Positions 17,310 through 26,320 of a stretch of DNA of 64,000 nucleotides are shown here, piece by piece. The position numbers were made by a program, and so were the translations under genes. The DNA lies in assembly GCF_021502575.1 (NCBI RefSeq), contig NZ_JAKFGN010000002.1, positions 1 through 64,000 on the forward strand. The letters run 5' to 3'. This DNA is from Bradyrhizobium sp. G127 (GTDB taxonomy: Bacteria > Pseudomonadota > Alphaproteobacteria > Rhizobiales > Xanthobacteraceae). Numbering within the stretch: the first letter of the stretch is position 1; every line of letters starts with the position of its first letter. The notes beneath the pieces were generated by a model. That model was not told the DNA's origin and searched no databases. It saw nothing but the letters and a program-made list of their open reading frames with translations.

Positions 17310-17343
17310 TGCGTGCGCTGATTTGCATGTGTTGCGATGCGGC
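17310..17343. promoter_or_regulatory. TGC-rich cluster upstream of phaC
   Basis: Five TGC trinucleotides occur in 35 bases (for example 'GATGCGTGCGCTGATTTGC'), 75-110 bases upstream of the phaC start. PhaR-family repressors of PHA genes are known to bind TGC-rich DNA, so this is a candidate operator. The rest of the gap 17236-17498 shows no gene. Confidence 0.3.
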
Positions 17344-17498
17344 ATAATTAAGGGTTCGGTCATATTCGGGCCTCAAGAACATTGTCTCTGTTTTGTGACG
17401 ACCATCGTCAGTCGTTTAATGCGTCCGGCGATGTTGAGTTCGGCTTCCCTGCGCGCTTTTCAACGAGCAGGAATCGTGCCGATTGAAACCAAGGGGAC

Positions 17499-17810
17499 AT
17501 GATTATTTCTTCGCAGAGCCGCATATGTGGGAGAGGGCGCTTGTCGGCCTTGGCCGGCGCGATGCTGCTCGGCCTCGCGCTCGCAGGTTGCTCGATCCCG
17601 GTGGCTGATCTGCCGCTTGTAGGCCTGCCGGCCAACACGCCCGCCCGACCCGCCGCCCCTGGGGAGTATCTGCCGGTGCATGACCTGCCGGTACCCCGCC
17701 AGGAAACAGTGCTTGATCAGGCGCAGCAGACCAAGCTGGAGAAGGATTTGCTCGCTGCCCGCGACCGGCAGGCCTCCGGGGCTCAGGCTGCCCAGCGCCG
17801 CAGCAACTGA
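17499..17810 (+). CDS. Small lipoprotein of unknown function
   Basis: This 103-residue protein has a lipoprotein signal: basic n-region, hydrophobic stretch 'LAGAMLLGLALAG' and lipobox LAGC with the modified cysteine at about residue 31. The mature part is Pro/Ala-rich, then a short charged helix ('QQTKLEKDLLAARDRQ'). It is divergent from phaC. The start at 17499 is preceded by AAGGGG at a good distance. I do not recognise a domain; anchoring to the outer or inner membrane from the periplasmic side is the only safe inference. Confidence 0.75.
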   Translation: MIISSQSRICGRGRLSALAGAMLLGLALAGCSIPVADLPLVGLPANTPARPAAPGEYLPVHDLPVPRQETVLDQAQQTKLEKDLLAARDRQASGAQAAQRRSN

Positions 17811-18028
17811 GAATTTGCCTTCGCCGCAACTGTCGGTTGGTGCTAAAAAGACCACGATTCAATCGGAAAAATGCGAATTCGCGCGCCGGCGTCATGCTTT
17901 GCGCTCAAATCCGCTGAATATACTGAAATTCCGTGCCTTCCCGTCACCGTACCGAATTCCACTTCGGTGCAAAACACGTTACTGATCCTGCTGTTATCGC
18001 CGGTTTACCGGCTCCCGGAGCCCGACCC

Positions 18029-19246
18029 ATGGAAGAGTTTTACCGTATCCGCCGTCTGCCGCCTTACGTGTTCGAGCAAGTCAATCGAGCCAAGGCGGCC
18101 GCGCGGAACGCCGGGGCCGACATCATCGATCTGGGCATGGGCAATCCGGACTTGCCGACCCCGCCGCATGTCATTGAGAAACTCAAGGAAACCCTCGGCA
18201 AGCCGCGGACCGACCGCTATTCGGCGTCCAAAGGTATCGTGGGGTTGCGGCGGGCACAGGCTGCCTATTATGAGCGCCGCTTCGGCGTGAAGCTCAATCC
18301 GGAAACCCAGATCGTCGCCACACTTGGCTCCAAGGAAGGTTTTGCCAACGTCGCGCAGGCGATCACGGCCCCCGGCGACGTGGTGCTGGTGCCCAACCCG
18401 AGCTATCCGATCCACGCTTTCGGCTTCCTGATGGCGGGGGGCGTGGTCCGCTCGGTTCCGGCCGAGCCGACCCCTGAGCTTTTCAGCGCGCTCGAGAAGG
18501 CGATCATTCACTCGATCCCCAAGCCGATCGCGATGATCGCGTGTTATCCGTCGAACCCGACGGCCTATGTCGCGTCGCTCGATTTTTACAAAGATCTTGT
18601 TGCGTTTGCGAAGAAGCATGAGATCTTCATCTTGTCAGATCTGGCCTATGCAGAACTCTATTTCGACGGCGTGCCGCCGCCGTCGGTGCTGCAAGTGCCG
18701 GGTGCGATCGACGTCACGGTGGAGTTCACCTCGATGTCGAAGACATTTTCCATGGCCGGCTGGCGCATGGGCTTTGCCGTGGGCAATGAGCGCATCATCG
18801 CGGCGCTGACGCGGGTGAAGTCCTATCTTGACTATGGCGCGTTCACGCCGGTGCAGGTCGCCGCGACCGCTGCACTGAACGGTCCGCAGGATTGCATCAA
18901 GGAGGTGCGCGATACCTATCGCAAGCGCCGCGATGCGCTGGTGGAGTCCTTCGGCCGCGCCGGATGGGATATTCCGCCGCCGGCGGCTTCGATGTTCGCC
19001 TGGGCGCCGTTGCCCGAGAAGTTCCGCGACGTCGGCAGCATGGCGTTCGCCACGCTGATGGTTGAAAAATCCGGCGTGGTCGTGTCGCCCGGCGTCGCCT
19101 TCGGTGAGCATGGCGAAGGCTATGTCCGCATCGCTATGGTGGAAAACGAGCAGCGAATTCGCCAGGCCGCCCGCAACATCCGCCGCTTCCTTGAAAGTGG
19201 CGTTGAATCGTTGCACAACGTGGTTCCTCTCGCCAACCGGCGATAG
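18029..19246 (+). CDS. Class I/II PLP aminotransferase (AlaC / DapL-like)
   Basis: The ATG at 18029 with GGAG eight bases before it gives 405 residues; a longer upstream reading adds 32 residues without similarity and is rejected. The fold-type I signature includes 'YPSNPTAYV' and the PLP lysine in 'TSMSKTFSMAGWRMGF'. The form 'FYRIRRLPPYVFEQVNRAKAAAR' matches the AlaC/YfdZ group, often labelled LL-diaminopimelate or alanine transaminase. It is 24 bases from homoserine dehydrogenase, so a role in aspartate-family or alanine metabolism is likely, but the substrate is not settled by sequence. Confidence 0.88.
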   Translation: MEEFYRIRRLPPYVFEQVNRAKAAARNAGADIIDLGMGNPDLPTPPHVIEKLKETLGKPRTDRYSASKGIVGLRRAQAAYYERRFGVKLNPETQIVATLGSKEGFANVAQAITAPGDVVLVPNPSYPIHAFGFLMAGGVVRSVPAEPTPELFSALEKAIIHSIPKPIAMIACYPSNPTAYVASLDFYKDLVAFAKKHEIFILSDLAYAELYFDGVPPPSVLQVPGAIDVTVEFTSMSKTFSMAGWRMGFAVGNERIIAALTRVKSYLDYGAFTPVQVAATAALNGPQDCIKEVRDTYRKRRDALVESFGRAGWDIPPPAASMFAWAPLPEKFRDVGSMAFATLMVEKSGVVVSPGVAFGEHGEGYVRIAMVENEQRIRQAARNIRRFLESGVESLHNVVPLANRR

Positions 19247-19270
19247 GCTTTCCGGCAGGTTTTCAGCAGC

Positions 19271-20593
19271 ATGGTCGCACCCCTCAAGGTGGGTATTGCG
19301 GGCCTCGGTACCGTGGGTGCCGAGGTGGTCCGCTTGATCGAAAGTCAGGGCAGGGCTCTTTCGGCGCGCTGCGGCCGTGGGGTCCGTGTGGTGGCGGTCT
19401 CCGCTCGCTCGAAAGTCAAGAAACGAGGCCTCGACCTGCGGGGCATCGAATGGGCCCGCAACCCTCTCGCGCTGGCCAACGATCCGAAGATCGATTGCTT
19501 TGTCGAACTGATGGGCGGCTCCGGCGAGCCTGCCTTGTCGGCCATCGAAGCCGCGCTCCGGAACGGCAAGTCGGTGGTCACCGCGAACAAAGCGCTGATC
19601 GCCAGGCACGGCACGCGGCTTGCGATGCTGGCCGAAAAGCACGGCGGCGCGCTGAATTATGAAGCGGCGGTCGGTGCTGCCATTCCCGTCATCAAGACGT
19701 TACGCGAAGGGCTTACCGGGACAGGCATCAACCGGGTCTATGGCATTCTCAATGGCACCTGCAACTACATCCTGACAAGGATGGAGCGCGAGGGATTGTC
19801 CTTTGCCGAATGTCTCAAGGATGCGCAGCGGCTCGGCTACGCCGAGGCCAATCCGTCGTTCGACGTGGACGGGCACGATACTGCACAAAAGCTCGCAATT
19901 CTCGCCAGCCTTGCGTTTGGCACCAAGGTCAACCAGAGCGCGGTTTACGTTGAAGGCATCTCTTCGATCGCGCCCGAGGACCTGCGTGCGGCTGAAGAAC
20001 TCGGCTATCGCGTGAAATTGCTTGGCGTTGCGGTGCGCACCGACTCCGGCATCGAGCAGCGCGTGCATCCGACCATGGTGCCGAAGTCGTCCTCCATTGC
20101 GCAGGTAATGGATGTGACCAATGCGGTGACCATCGACGGTGAAGGCATTCCCCCGATCACCTTGGTCGGCCCTGGCGCTGGCGGCGCAGCGACCGCGTCG
20201 GCCGTGCTGGCCGACATTGCGGACGTGGCGCGTGGCATCCGTGCGCTGCCGTTCGGTCGGCCGGTTGCGAAACTCAAGACCACCGCCAAGGCGCCGATGA
20301 AGCGCCACGAGGGCGGCTATTACATTCGCCTGATGGCCCGCGACCTTGCAGGAACAGCCGCGACCATCGCGACGCGGCTCGCGGAGCAGAAAATCTCCAT
20401 TGAATCGATCGTCCAGCGTCATCCTGACGGCGCTGTGGATGTGCTGGACAAGCGCGGCAAACCCGCTCCTGTGCCGGTCATCCTGATTACTTACGCCACC
20501 ACCGAAGACGCTGTGCGCCGCGCCTTGCAGGCGGTACAGCAAGATCGGGTGATAACCGGCCGTCCGCAGGTTATCCGCATCGAAAAGAACTGA
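19271..20593 (+). CDS. hom: Homoserine dehydrogenase
   Basis: This 440-residue enzyme reduces aspartate semialdehyde to homoserine for threonine and methionine synthesis. The NAD(P)-binding motif is 'GIAGLGTVGAEVV'. The catalytic region 'NGTCNYILTRM' and 'NPSFDVDGHDTAQKLAILA' is intact. A C-terminal ACT domain at about 355-435 ('GYYIRLMARDLAGT') suggests feedback control, typically by threonine. It is monofunctional, with no aspartokinase domain. It lies between the aminotransferase and glpX in the same direction, probably one transcript. Confidence 0.96.
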   Translation: MVAPLKVGIAGLGTVGAEVVRLIESQGRALSARCGRGVRVVAVSARSKVKKRGLDLRGIEWARNPLALANDPKIDCFVELMGGSGEPALSAIEAALRNGKSVVTANKALIARHGTRLAMLAEKHGGALNYEAAVGAAIPVIKTLREGLTGTGINRVYGILNGTCNYILTRMEREGLSFAECLKDAQRLGYAEANPSFDVDGHDTAQKLAILASLAFGTKVNQSAVYVEGISSIAPEDLRAAEELGYRVKLLGVAVRTDSGIEQRVHPTMVPKSSSIAQVMDVTNAVTIDGEGIPPITLVGPGAGGAATASAVLADIADVARGIRALPFGRPVAKLKTTAKAPMKRHEGGYYIRLMARDLAGTAATIATRLAEQKISIESIVQRHPDGAVDVLDKRGKPAPVPVILITYATTEDAVRRALQAVQQDRVITGRPQVIRIEKN

Positions 20594-20647
20594 CAGGATC
20601 CGGGCGACCGGGTCTATTGATACGCACGTTGTTTTGGGAGTTAGCCG

Positions 20648-21646
20648 ATGTCCGTTACGATTTCCGTTCCGCCGCAGCTGTTGCTGGAACGCATCCTCAC
20701 CCTTGAAATCGTTCGCGTGACCGAGCGTGCCGCCGTTTCCGCCGCGCGTCTGCGCGGTCACGGGAACGAAAAGGCCGCCGACCAGGCTGCCGTGGACGCC
20801 ATGCGGCGCGAACTGAACAAAATTCCAATTCAGGGCACGGTCGTGATCGGCGAGGGCGAGCGCGATGAAGCGCCGATGTTGTTCATCGGCGAGAAGGTCG
20901 GCGCTGTGGGCGGCCCGGACGTTGATATCGCGGTCGATCCGCTGGAGGGCACGACGCTCTGCGCCAAGAACATGCCGGGCGCGATCGCGACCATGGCGAT
21001 GGCGGAAGGCGGAACGCTGCTGAATGCCCCGGACGTCTATATGCAGAAGATTGCGGTCGGCCCCGGTTATCCGAAGCACGTGGTCGATCTCGACGCCCCG
21101 CCGGCGGAAAATATCAAGCGGCTTGCCCGCGCTAAGGACGTACATCCTTCCGCGATTACTGCGCTGGTGCTGGATCGTCCGCGCCATGCCGACATCATCA
21201 ACGCCATCCGTTCGACCGGCGCGGCCGTGCGCCTCATCACCGATGGCGACGTCGCGGGCGTGATCCACACCGCCGACCCGGAAAATACCGGCGTCGATAT
21301 TTACATGGGAATCGGTGGCGCGCCGGAAGGCGTGCTGGCTGCGGCGGCGTTGCGCTGCATCGGCGGCCAGATGCAGTGCCGTCTTATTCTCGATACCGAC
21401 GAGAAGCGTGAGCGCGCGGCGAAGATGGGTGTCAAGGATTACTCGATGGTTTATGGCATCGAGGACATGGCGCGCGGGGATTGTTTGTTCGCGGCGACCG
21501 GCGTCACCGATGGCTCGCTGCTGTCCGGAGTCAAATTCCGCAAGAACGTCATCGAGACCGAGACCGTCGTCATGCGCTCTGTCACCGGTACGGTCCGCAT
21601 CATCAAGGGCGAGCATCGCCAGTTCGAGAAGTTCCACCTCGATTGA
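20648..21646 (+). CDS. glpX: Class II fructose-1,6-bisphosphatase
   Basis: This 332-residue GlpX-type phosphatase acts in gluconeogenesis (and the Calvin cycle where present). Conserved metal and substrate motifs include 'GEGERDEAPMLFIGE' and 'DPLEGTTLCA'. The ATG at 20648 has GGGAG nine bases before it. Its position after hom is seen in related alphaproteobacteria and suggests a housekeeping role; no other Calvin-cycle gene is in the window. The next gene starts 13 bases downstream. Confidence 0.95.
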   Translation: MSVTISVPPQLLLERILTLEIVRVTERAAVSAARLRGHGNEKAADQAAVDAMRRELNKIPIQGTVVIGEGERDEAPMLFIGEKVGAVGGPDVDIAVDPLEGTTLCAKNMPGAIATMAMAEGGTLLNAPDVYMQKIAVGPGYPKHVVDLDAPPAENIKRLARAKDVHPSAITALVLDRPRHADIINAIRSTGAAVRLITDGDVAGVIHTADPENTGVDIYMGIGGAPEGVLAAAALRCIGGQMQCRLILDTDEKRERAAKMGVKDYSMVYGIEDMARGDCLFAATGVTDGSLLSGVKFRKNVIETETVVMRSVTGTVRIIKGEHRQFEKFHLD

Positions 21647-21659
21647 GCAGGGCGTCACC

Positions 21660-22109
21660 ATGACCGATCGCGTTGTCATCCGGCCAGTTCGCGAGGATGA
21701 GCGCGCGGCATGGGAACCGCTGTGGGCCGGCTATCTCAGGTTCTACAAGGCGAGCGTTCCAACCGCGACCACCGATATAACGTGGCAGCGGTTTCACGAT
21801 GATGCGGAGCCGATGTACGTGCTCGGCGCCTATGTGGATGGCGATCTGACCGGCATCGTGCATTTCCTCTATCATCGCTCCTGCTGGACGATCGGCGACT
21901 ATTGCTACCTGCAAGACCTGTTCGTGAACGAGAATGCGCGGGGACACGGTGTCGGCCGCAAGCTGATCGAAGCTGTCTATGAGAAGGCCAAGGCCGCCGG
22001 GGCGAGCAGGGTGCACTGGCTGACGCAATTCGAGAATGCGCGCGCGCAGATTCTCTACGATGAAGTTGCCGACCGTTCCGGCTTCATGCAGTACCGCAAG
22101 ATTTTCTGA
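21660..22109 (+). CDS. GNAT family N-acetyltransferase
   Basis: With the ATG at 21660 the protein is 149 residues; longer upstream readings run through glpX. The acetyl-CoA binding motif A is visible as 'FVNENARGHGVGRKLIEAVY', with R/QxxGxG/A as RGHGVG. The C-terminal 'WLTQFENARAQILYDEVA' is the usual motif B region. The acceptor substrate cannot be read. It is 13 bases after glpX and nine before the HAD gene, so it is probably co-transcribed. Confidence 0.88.
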   Translation: MTDRVVIRPVREDERAAWEPLWAGYLRFYKASVPTATTDITWQRFHDDAEPMYVLGAYVDGDLTGIVHFLYHRSCWTIGDYCYLQDLFVNENARGHGVGRKLIEAVYEKAKAAGASRVHWLTQFENARAQILYDEVADRSGFMQYRKIF

Positions 22110-22118
22110 GAGTAACCG

Positions 22119-22829
22119 ATGTCCGAGATCAAGGCGCTGCTGTTCGACGTGTTCGGCACCGTGGTCGACTGGCGCACCAGCCTGATCGACAATTTTACCG
22201 CGTTGGGCAAGGAGAAGGGCATCAATGGTGACTGGGTCGGACTGGTCGATGCCTGGCGCGGCGCGTACATGCCGTCGATGGACGAGGTGCGCAAACATCC
22301 CGAGCGTGGGTTCGTCATCCTCGATGATTTGCAGCGGCAATCGATCGAGCCGCTCGCGGCCAGGCTCGGCATCACCGGACTGACATCAGCAGATTTCGAT
22401 TATCTCACGCGCGGCTGGCATAGCCTGCATCCGTGGCCGGATAGCGTTGCCGGTCTGACGCGGTTGAAGACGAAGTTCATCATCGGGCCGCTCTCCAACG
22501 GCAATGTCGCGCTGCTCACCAACATGGCGAAGTTCGCTGGCCTGCCGTGGGATATCGTGCTGAGCGCCGAGATATTCGAGCACTACAAACCGGACCGGGA
22601 AGCCTATCTCGGAGCGGCGAAAATTCTCGGTCTGACTCCGGGCGAGGTGATGCTGGTCGCCGCGCACAACAGCGATCTCGCCGCCGCCCAGAACTTCGGA
22701 TTAAAGACCACCTTTGTGCCGCGCCCGACGGAGTATGGTCCGTTGCAGAACCGCGATTTTAGAGCGGAAGGTAACTGGGATTTTGTCGTGAAGGATTTCA
22801 ACGATCTGGCTGATAAGCTGGGTTGCTAA
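22119..22829 (+). CDS. HAD hydrolase, haloacid dehalogenase type II-like
   Basis: The protein has 236 residues. The nucleophile Asp10 is in 'LLFDVFGTVVDW', followed by the cap domain, 'GPLSNGN' (motif II), 'KPDREAY' lysine and 'VAAHNSDLAAA' (motif IV). This pattern matches (S)-2-haloacid dehalogenases and their many relatives, so hydrolysis of a 2-haloacid is possible but unproven; the 'HNSDL' motif IV is typical of that branch. It closes a run that starts with the aminotransferase at 18029. An extragenic palindrome pair follows its stop. Confidence 0.85.
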   Translation: MSEIKALLFDVFGTVVDWRTSLIDNFTALGKEKGINGDWVGLVDAWRGAYMPSMDEVRKHPERGFVILDDLQRQSIEPLAARLGITGLTSADFDYLTRGWHSLHPWPDSVAGLTRLKTKFIIGPLSNGNVALLTNMAKFAGLPWDIVLSAEIFEHYKPDREAYLGAAKILGLTPGEVMLVAAHNSDLAAAQNFGLKTTFVPRPTEYGPLQNRDFRAEGNWDFVVKDFNDLADKLGC

Positions 22830-22850
22830 ACGAGTACCGTAACATAGGGC

Positions 22851-22949
22851 CGTCGCCCTTCGAGGCCTCCGCTTGGCTTCGGCACCTCAGGGTGAGGGAA
22901 ATTGGTCGTCATCCTGAGGTGCGAGCGCTTGCGAGCCTCGAAGGATGAC
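22851..22949. repeat. Paired extragenic palindromes, left of recJ
   Basis: Two related units lie head to head. The first (about 22851-22896) contains 'CCCTTCGAGGCCTCCGCTTG'; the second (22908-22949) begins GTCATCCTGAGG and ends CGAAGGATGAC. The second is close to the reverse complement of the first. The same two units occur in the opposite order at 24881-24984, on the other side of recJ. They resemble the mosaic REP elements of other genomes. Confidence 0.8.
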
Positions 22950-23000
22950 ATCCGCGAATCATTGACCATTTGCGCTTCGTGCTTACCTGCGGAAGGCATC

Positions 23001-24842
23001 ATGACGTTCCCTGCATCCGCATTGCCTGTTGAGGCGCCGCCCGCCTTTCTCGGCGTGACGCGGTCCGCGACAGGCCGGGTCTGGCGCGACCGCCTCGACC
23101 CGCGCGGTGCGGCGCGGGCGCTCGCCATCGCACAGCGCTATCAGGTGCCGGAAATGCTCGCGCGGATCATCGCGGGGCGCGGCATCGACATCGATGCCGT
23201 CGATGATTTTCTTGATCCGACCATCCGCAAGCTGCTGCCTGATCCGCTGACTGTCACTGAGATGGAAGCGGCTGCGAAACGTATCGCGGACGCAGCCGTG
23301 CGCGGCGAGAAGATCGCGATCTTTGGCGACTACGATGTGGATGGCGCGACCTCGGCGGCGCTGCTGACCTGGCATTTGCGCCATTGCGGCCTTGATCCAT
23401 TCATCCATATTCCCGACCGCATCTTCGAGGGCTATGGCCCCAACGTCGAAGCGGTGCGCGGCTTGGCTGCCAAGGGTGCGACGCTGCTGGTCACGGTCGA
23501 TTGCGGCACCACCAGTATCGAGCCGCTGGCGGAGGCCAAGAAACTCGGCATGGATGTGGTCGTGATTGACCATCATCAATGCGGCGACGAACTGCCCGTG
23601 GTCGACGCGCTGGTCAATCCGAACCGTCCCGACGATCTGTCAGGCCTTGGGCATCTTGCCGCCGTGGGCCTCGTGTTCGTCACGCTGGTGGCGGTGAACC
23701 GGGAACTGCGCGCCCGCAATTTCTGGTCGGCTGAGCGGCCCGAACCCAACCTGCTGGACGCGCTTCACCATGTGGCACTCGGCACCGTCGCCGACGTTGC
23801 CGCGCTGACCGGGCTCAACCGCGCGTTCGTCGCCAAAGGGCTGATCGCGTTGCGCCGCCGCGATCATGTCGGTCATACCGCGTTGATGGATGTGGCGCGG
23901 CTTAGCGGACCGCCGGAGGCATGGCATCTCGGCTTCATGCTCGGGCCGCGCATCAATGCGGGCGGCCGCATCGGGCGGGCTGATCTCGGCGTGCGGCTGT
24001 TGCTCGAAGGCGACATTTCGGAGGCGGCGCGCATCGCCGCTGAACTCGATCGCCTCAATACTGAGCGCCGCGTCATCGAGCAGATGGCGGAAGCGCAGGC
24101 GGAAGCCGAGGCGCTGGCCTCGCTCGGGTTGGACGACAAGGGTGCGGTGATCGTGACCGCGTCGGAGGGCTGGCATCCGGGCGTCGTCGGTCTGGTGGCG
24201 TCACGCCTCAAGGAAAAGTTCTCGCGGCCTGCCTTTGCCATTGCGCTCGAACCCGGCGGCATCGGCACCGGATCGGGTCGTTCGATTCCGGGCGTCGATC
24301 TCGGCAAGGTGGTGCGCGAGGCGGTGAACGAGGGGATATTGCTGAAAGGCGGTGGCCACGCGATGGCGGCAGGCGTCACCTTGAAGAAGGAGCGCCTTGC
24401 GGAATTCCGCGCTTTTGTGGAGACGGCTTTGGCGCCCACCGTTGCGGAAGCGCGGCATGCCAATGAGCTGTTCATCGATGGTGCGGTGACCGCGCGCGCG
24501 GTGACGACGGATTTCGTCAACACGCTCAACCGCGCAGGGCCGTTCGGCGCAGGCAATCCCGAACCGCTGATCGCGCTGCCGTCACATCAGCTTGTTTACG
24601 CCGATGAGGTCGGACAGGCCCATTTGCGCCTGCGTTTCAAGTCGGGCGATGGATCATTCGTGAACGGCATCGCGTTCCGCTCCATCGGCCAGAAGCTCGG
24701 CAACGCGCTGGTCGAAAACCGCGGTCAGCTACTGCATGTCGCAGGATCGCTCACGGTCGATCGCTGGCAAGGCTCCGAGCGCGTGCAGATGCGGGTCACG
24801 GATGTCGCGGTGCCGGATTTGGGGCCGAGTGTTATTCGATAG
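23001..24842 (+). CDS. recJ: Single-stranded-DNA exonuclease RecJ
   Basis: This 613-residue 5'-3' exonuclease acts in recombination and mismatch repair. The DHH-family motifs are 'FGDYDVDGATS' (motif I), 'TVDCGTTS' (II) and 'VIDHHQC' (III), followed by DHHA1 with 'GGGHAMAAGVTL' and the RecJ OB domain at the end. The ATG at 23001 has GGAAGG four to nine bases before it; reading further upstream enters the palindromic repeat and is rejected. It stands alone and is bounded on both sides by extragenic palindromes. Confidence 0.95.
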   Translation: MTFPASALPVEAPPAFLGVTRSATGRVWRDRLDPRGAARALAIAQRYQVPEMLARIIAGRGIDIDAVDDFLDPTIRKLLPDPLTVTEMEAAAKRIADAAVRGEKIAIFGDYDVDGATSAALLTWHLRHCGLDPFIHIPDRIFEGYGPNVEAVRGLAAKGATLLVTVDCGTTSIEPLAEAKKLGMDVVVIDHHQCGDELPVVDALVNPNRPDDLSGLGHLAAVGLVFVTLVAVNRELRARNFWSAERPEPNLLDALHHVALGTVADVAALTGLNRAFVAKGLIALRRRDHVGHTALMDVARLSGPPEAWHLGFMLGPRINAGGRIGRADLGVRLLLEGDISEAARIAAELDRLNTERRVIEQMAEAQAEAEALASLGLDDKGAVIVTASEGWHPGVVGLVASRLKEKFSRPAFAIALEPGGIGTGSGRSIPGVDLGKVVREAVNEGILLKGGGHAMAAGVTLKKERLAEFRAFVETALAPTVAEARHANELFIDGAVTARAVTTDFVNTLNRAGPFGAGNPEPLIALPSHQLVYADEVGQAHLRLRFKSGDGSFVNGIAFRSIGQKLGNALVENRGQLLHVAGSLTVDRWQGSERVQMRVTDVAVPDLGPSVIR

Positions 24843-24880
24843 AGTGCAATTAACTTAAATAAGTACGCAAAAGGAGATCG

Positions 24881-24984
24881 TCATCCTGAGATGCGAGCAC
24901 TTGCGAGCCTCGAAGGATGACGGGACTGCGAATGCCGTCGCCCTTCGAGGCCTCCGCTTCGCTTCGGCACCTCAGGATGACGGC
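24881..24984. repeat. Paired extragenic palindromes, right of recJ
   Basis: The first unit (24881-24922) runs from GTCATCCTGAGA to CGAAGGATGAC; the second (about 24936-24984) holds 'CCCTTCGAGGCCTCCGCTTC' and ends in CAGGATGACGG. The order is the mirror image of that at 22851-22949. No coding feature lies between recJ and the convergent gene at 25022. Confidence 0.8.
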
Positions 24985-25021
24985 ATCGTGAATGAATTTG
25001 GCGTCATCACGCTCTAGATAA

Positions 25022-26257
25022 TCACGATCCCTGCCGCAGCCGCGCCAGCACCTTCAGTCCGGCATAGCCGTCGGCGGGGAGCAGTCCGGCCTTGGTCTGG
25101 AAATCCCGGACCGCCTTCATGGTGTCGTTGCCCACGCGGCCATCGGTGCCGCCGGTGTCGAAGCCGGCTTTGGTCAGGCGGGTCTGCACCTCCTGCACCT
25201 CGGCAAGGGTCAGCGCACGCTCCGATCCGGGGAAGGGCTGCACGAATGGGCCCGCACCCTGAATGCGGTCGCCGAGATGCACGATGGCGAGCGCATAGTT
25301 CATTGACGGATTGTAGCTTTTGACGGCGTAGAAATTCGGTCCGAGAAGAAACGACGGCCCGCCTTGTACCGGCGTCCAGAGCTGCGCCATGTCATTCGGA
25401 CGCGGAAACGGCTGGCCATCGGCGCGGGTGACGCCAGCCGCAGCCCATTGCGCGTAGCTCTTGTTGCCGCTGCCGCCGGTCGCGCTGCGCACCTCGTAGC
25501 CCCAATGCTCGCCACGGCGATACTTGCCGCGGTTGACGAGATAGCGCGCGCTGGAGCCGAGCGCGTCGTCCGGCTTGCCAAACGGCGAAACGCGGCCGTC
25601 GCCATCGTAATCGAAGCCGACGTTGAGCCAGACTTCCGGCATCCACTGGGTATGTCCCATTGCGCCGGCCCACGAGCCGCGCATTTCCTCGGGCGTGCTC
25701 CAGCGCTTGTCGACGATGCGCAGCGCGTTGATGAGTTCGGTTTCCCAATAGGCCTTGCGGCGCGGCTCGTTCCACGCCAGTGCCACCAGAGAAGGAAACA
25801 CCGGCCGCATATGATTCTGCTGCACCAGCGGATCGCCGTAAGCTGTCTCGACGCCCCACAGCGCAAGCAGCGTCCCGCGTTCGACGCCGAAATCTTTTTC
25901 GATGCGGGTGAACAGCGCATTGTTTTTCTGCAGCGCGGCTTTGCCTGCGGCCAGCCGCCAGTCCGAGACGCGGCGGTTGATATATTGCCAGAGCTGCTCA
26001 TTGAATTCGGGTTGCTTGCGCATCTTCTCGAACACGCTCATGTCCGGCTCGATGCGGCTCAGCACGCGGATGTAGGTGCCTTCCGAAATACCGCGCGCCA
26101 GCGCGCGGGCGCGAAAGCCTTCGCGCCATTGGTCGAAGCCGGGCGGAGAGGCGAGGGCACAACGCGGGCTGATCGCCAGCGCGCTCGCACCGAGTGCGGA
26201 ACCCAGCAGCGTTCGTCGCGTGAGAAATTTGGCGTTTGAAGAATCTGTTTGCGTCAT
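25022..26257 (-). CDS. Lytic murein transglycosylase (MltB-type) with peptidoglycan-binding domain
   Basis: With the ATG at 26257 the protein is 411 residues. It has a Tat-like signal ('TRRTLLGSALGASALAI') ending near 'ALA', an SLT_2/MltB catalytic domain at about 45-335 with the catalytic Glu in 'WGVETAYG', and a C-terminal PG_binding_1 domain at about 350-408 ('TKAGFDTGGTDGRVGNDT'). It cleaves peptidoglycan to 1,6-anhydro products in the periplasm. It is followed by an M23-like gene on the same strand upstream, which suggests cell-wall work in common. Confidence 0.92.
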   Translation of the reverse strand: MTQTDSSNAKFLTRRTLLGSALGASALAISPRCALASPPGFDQWREGFRARALARGISEGTYIRVLSRIEPDMSVFEKMRKQPEFNEQLWQYINRRVSDWRLAAGKAALQKNNALFTRIEKDFGVERGTLLALWGVETAYGDPLVQQNHMRPVFPSLVALAWNEPRRKAYWETELINALRIVDKRWSTPEEMRGSWAGAMGHTQWMPEVWLNVGFDYDGDGRVSPFGKPDDALGSSARYLVNRGKYRRGEHWGYEVRSATGGSGNKSYAQWAAAGVTRADGQPFPRPNDMAQLWTPVQGGPSFLLGPNFYAVKSYNPSMNYALAIVHLGDRIQGAGPFVQPFPGSERALTLAEVQEVQTRLTKAGFDTGGTDGRVGNDTMKAVRDFQTKAGLLPADGYAGLKVLARLRQGS

Positions 26258-26320
26258 CCCCTCACTGTAGCGCGGTGTGGCCGGTTCAGCCAAAGGCCAA
26301 TCTGCCGCGGAACCGTGAGT

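Noticed and set aside
19700-21679. 659-codon open frame on the minus strand across hom and glpX
   Set aside because: Runs through two well-supported genes and has low-complexity composition without any motif.
22851-24984. Composite transposon around recJ
   Set aside because: The flanking elements are short palindromes of the REP type with no transposase or target duplications, so a REP mosaic is the better reading.
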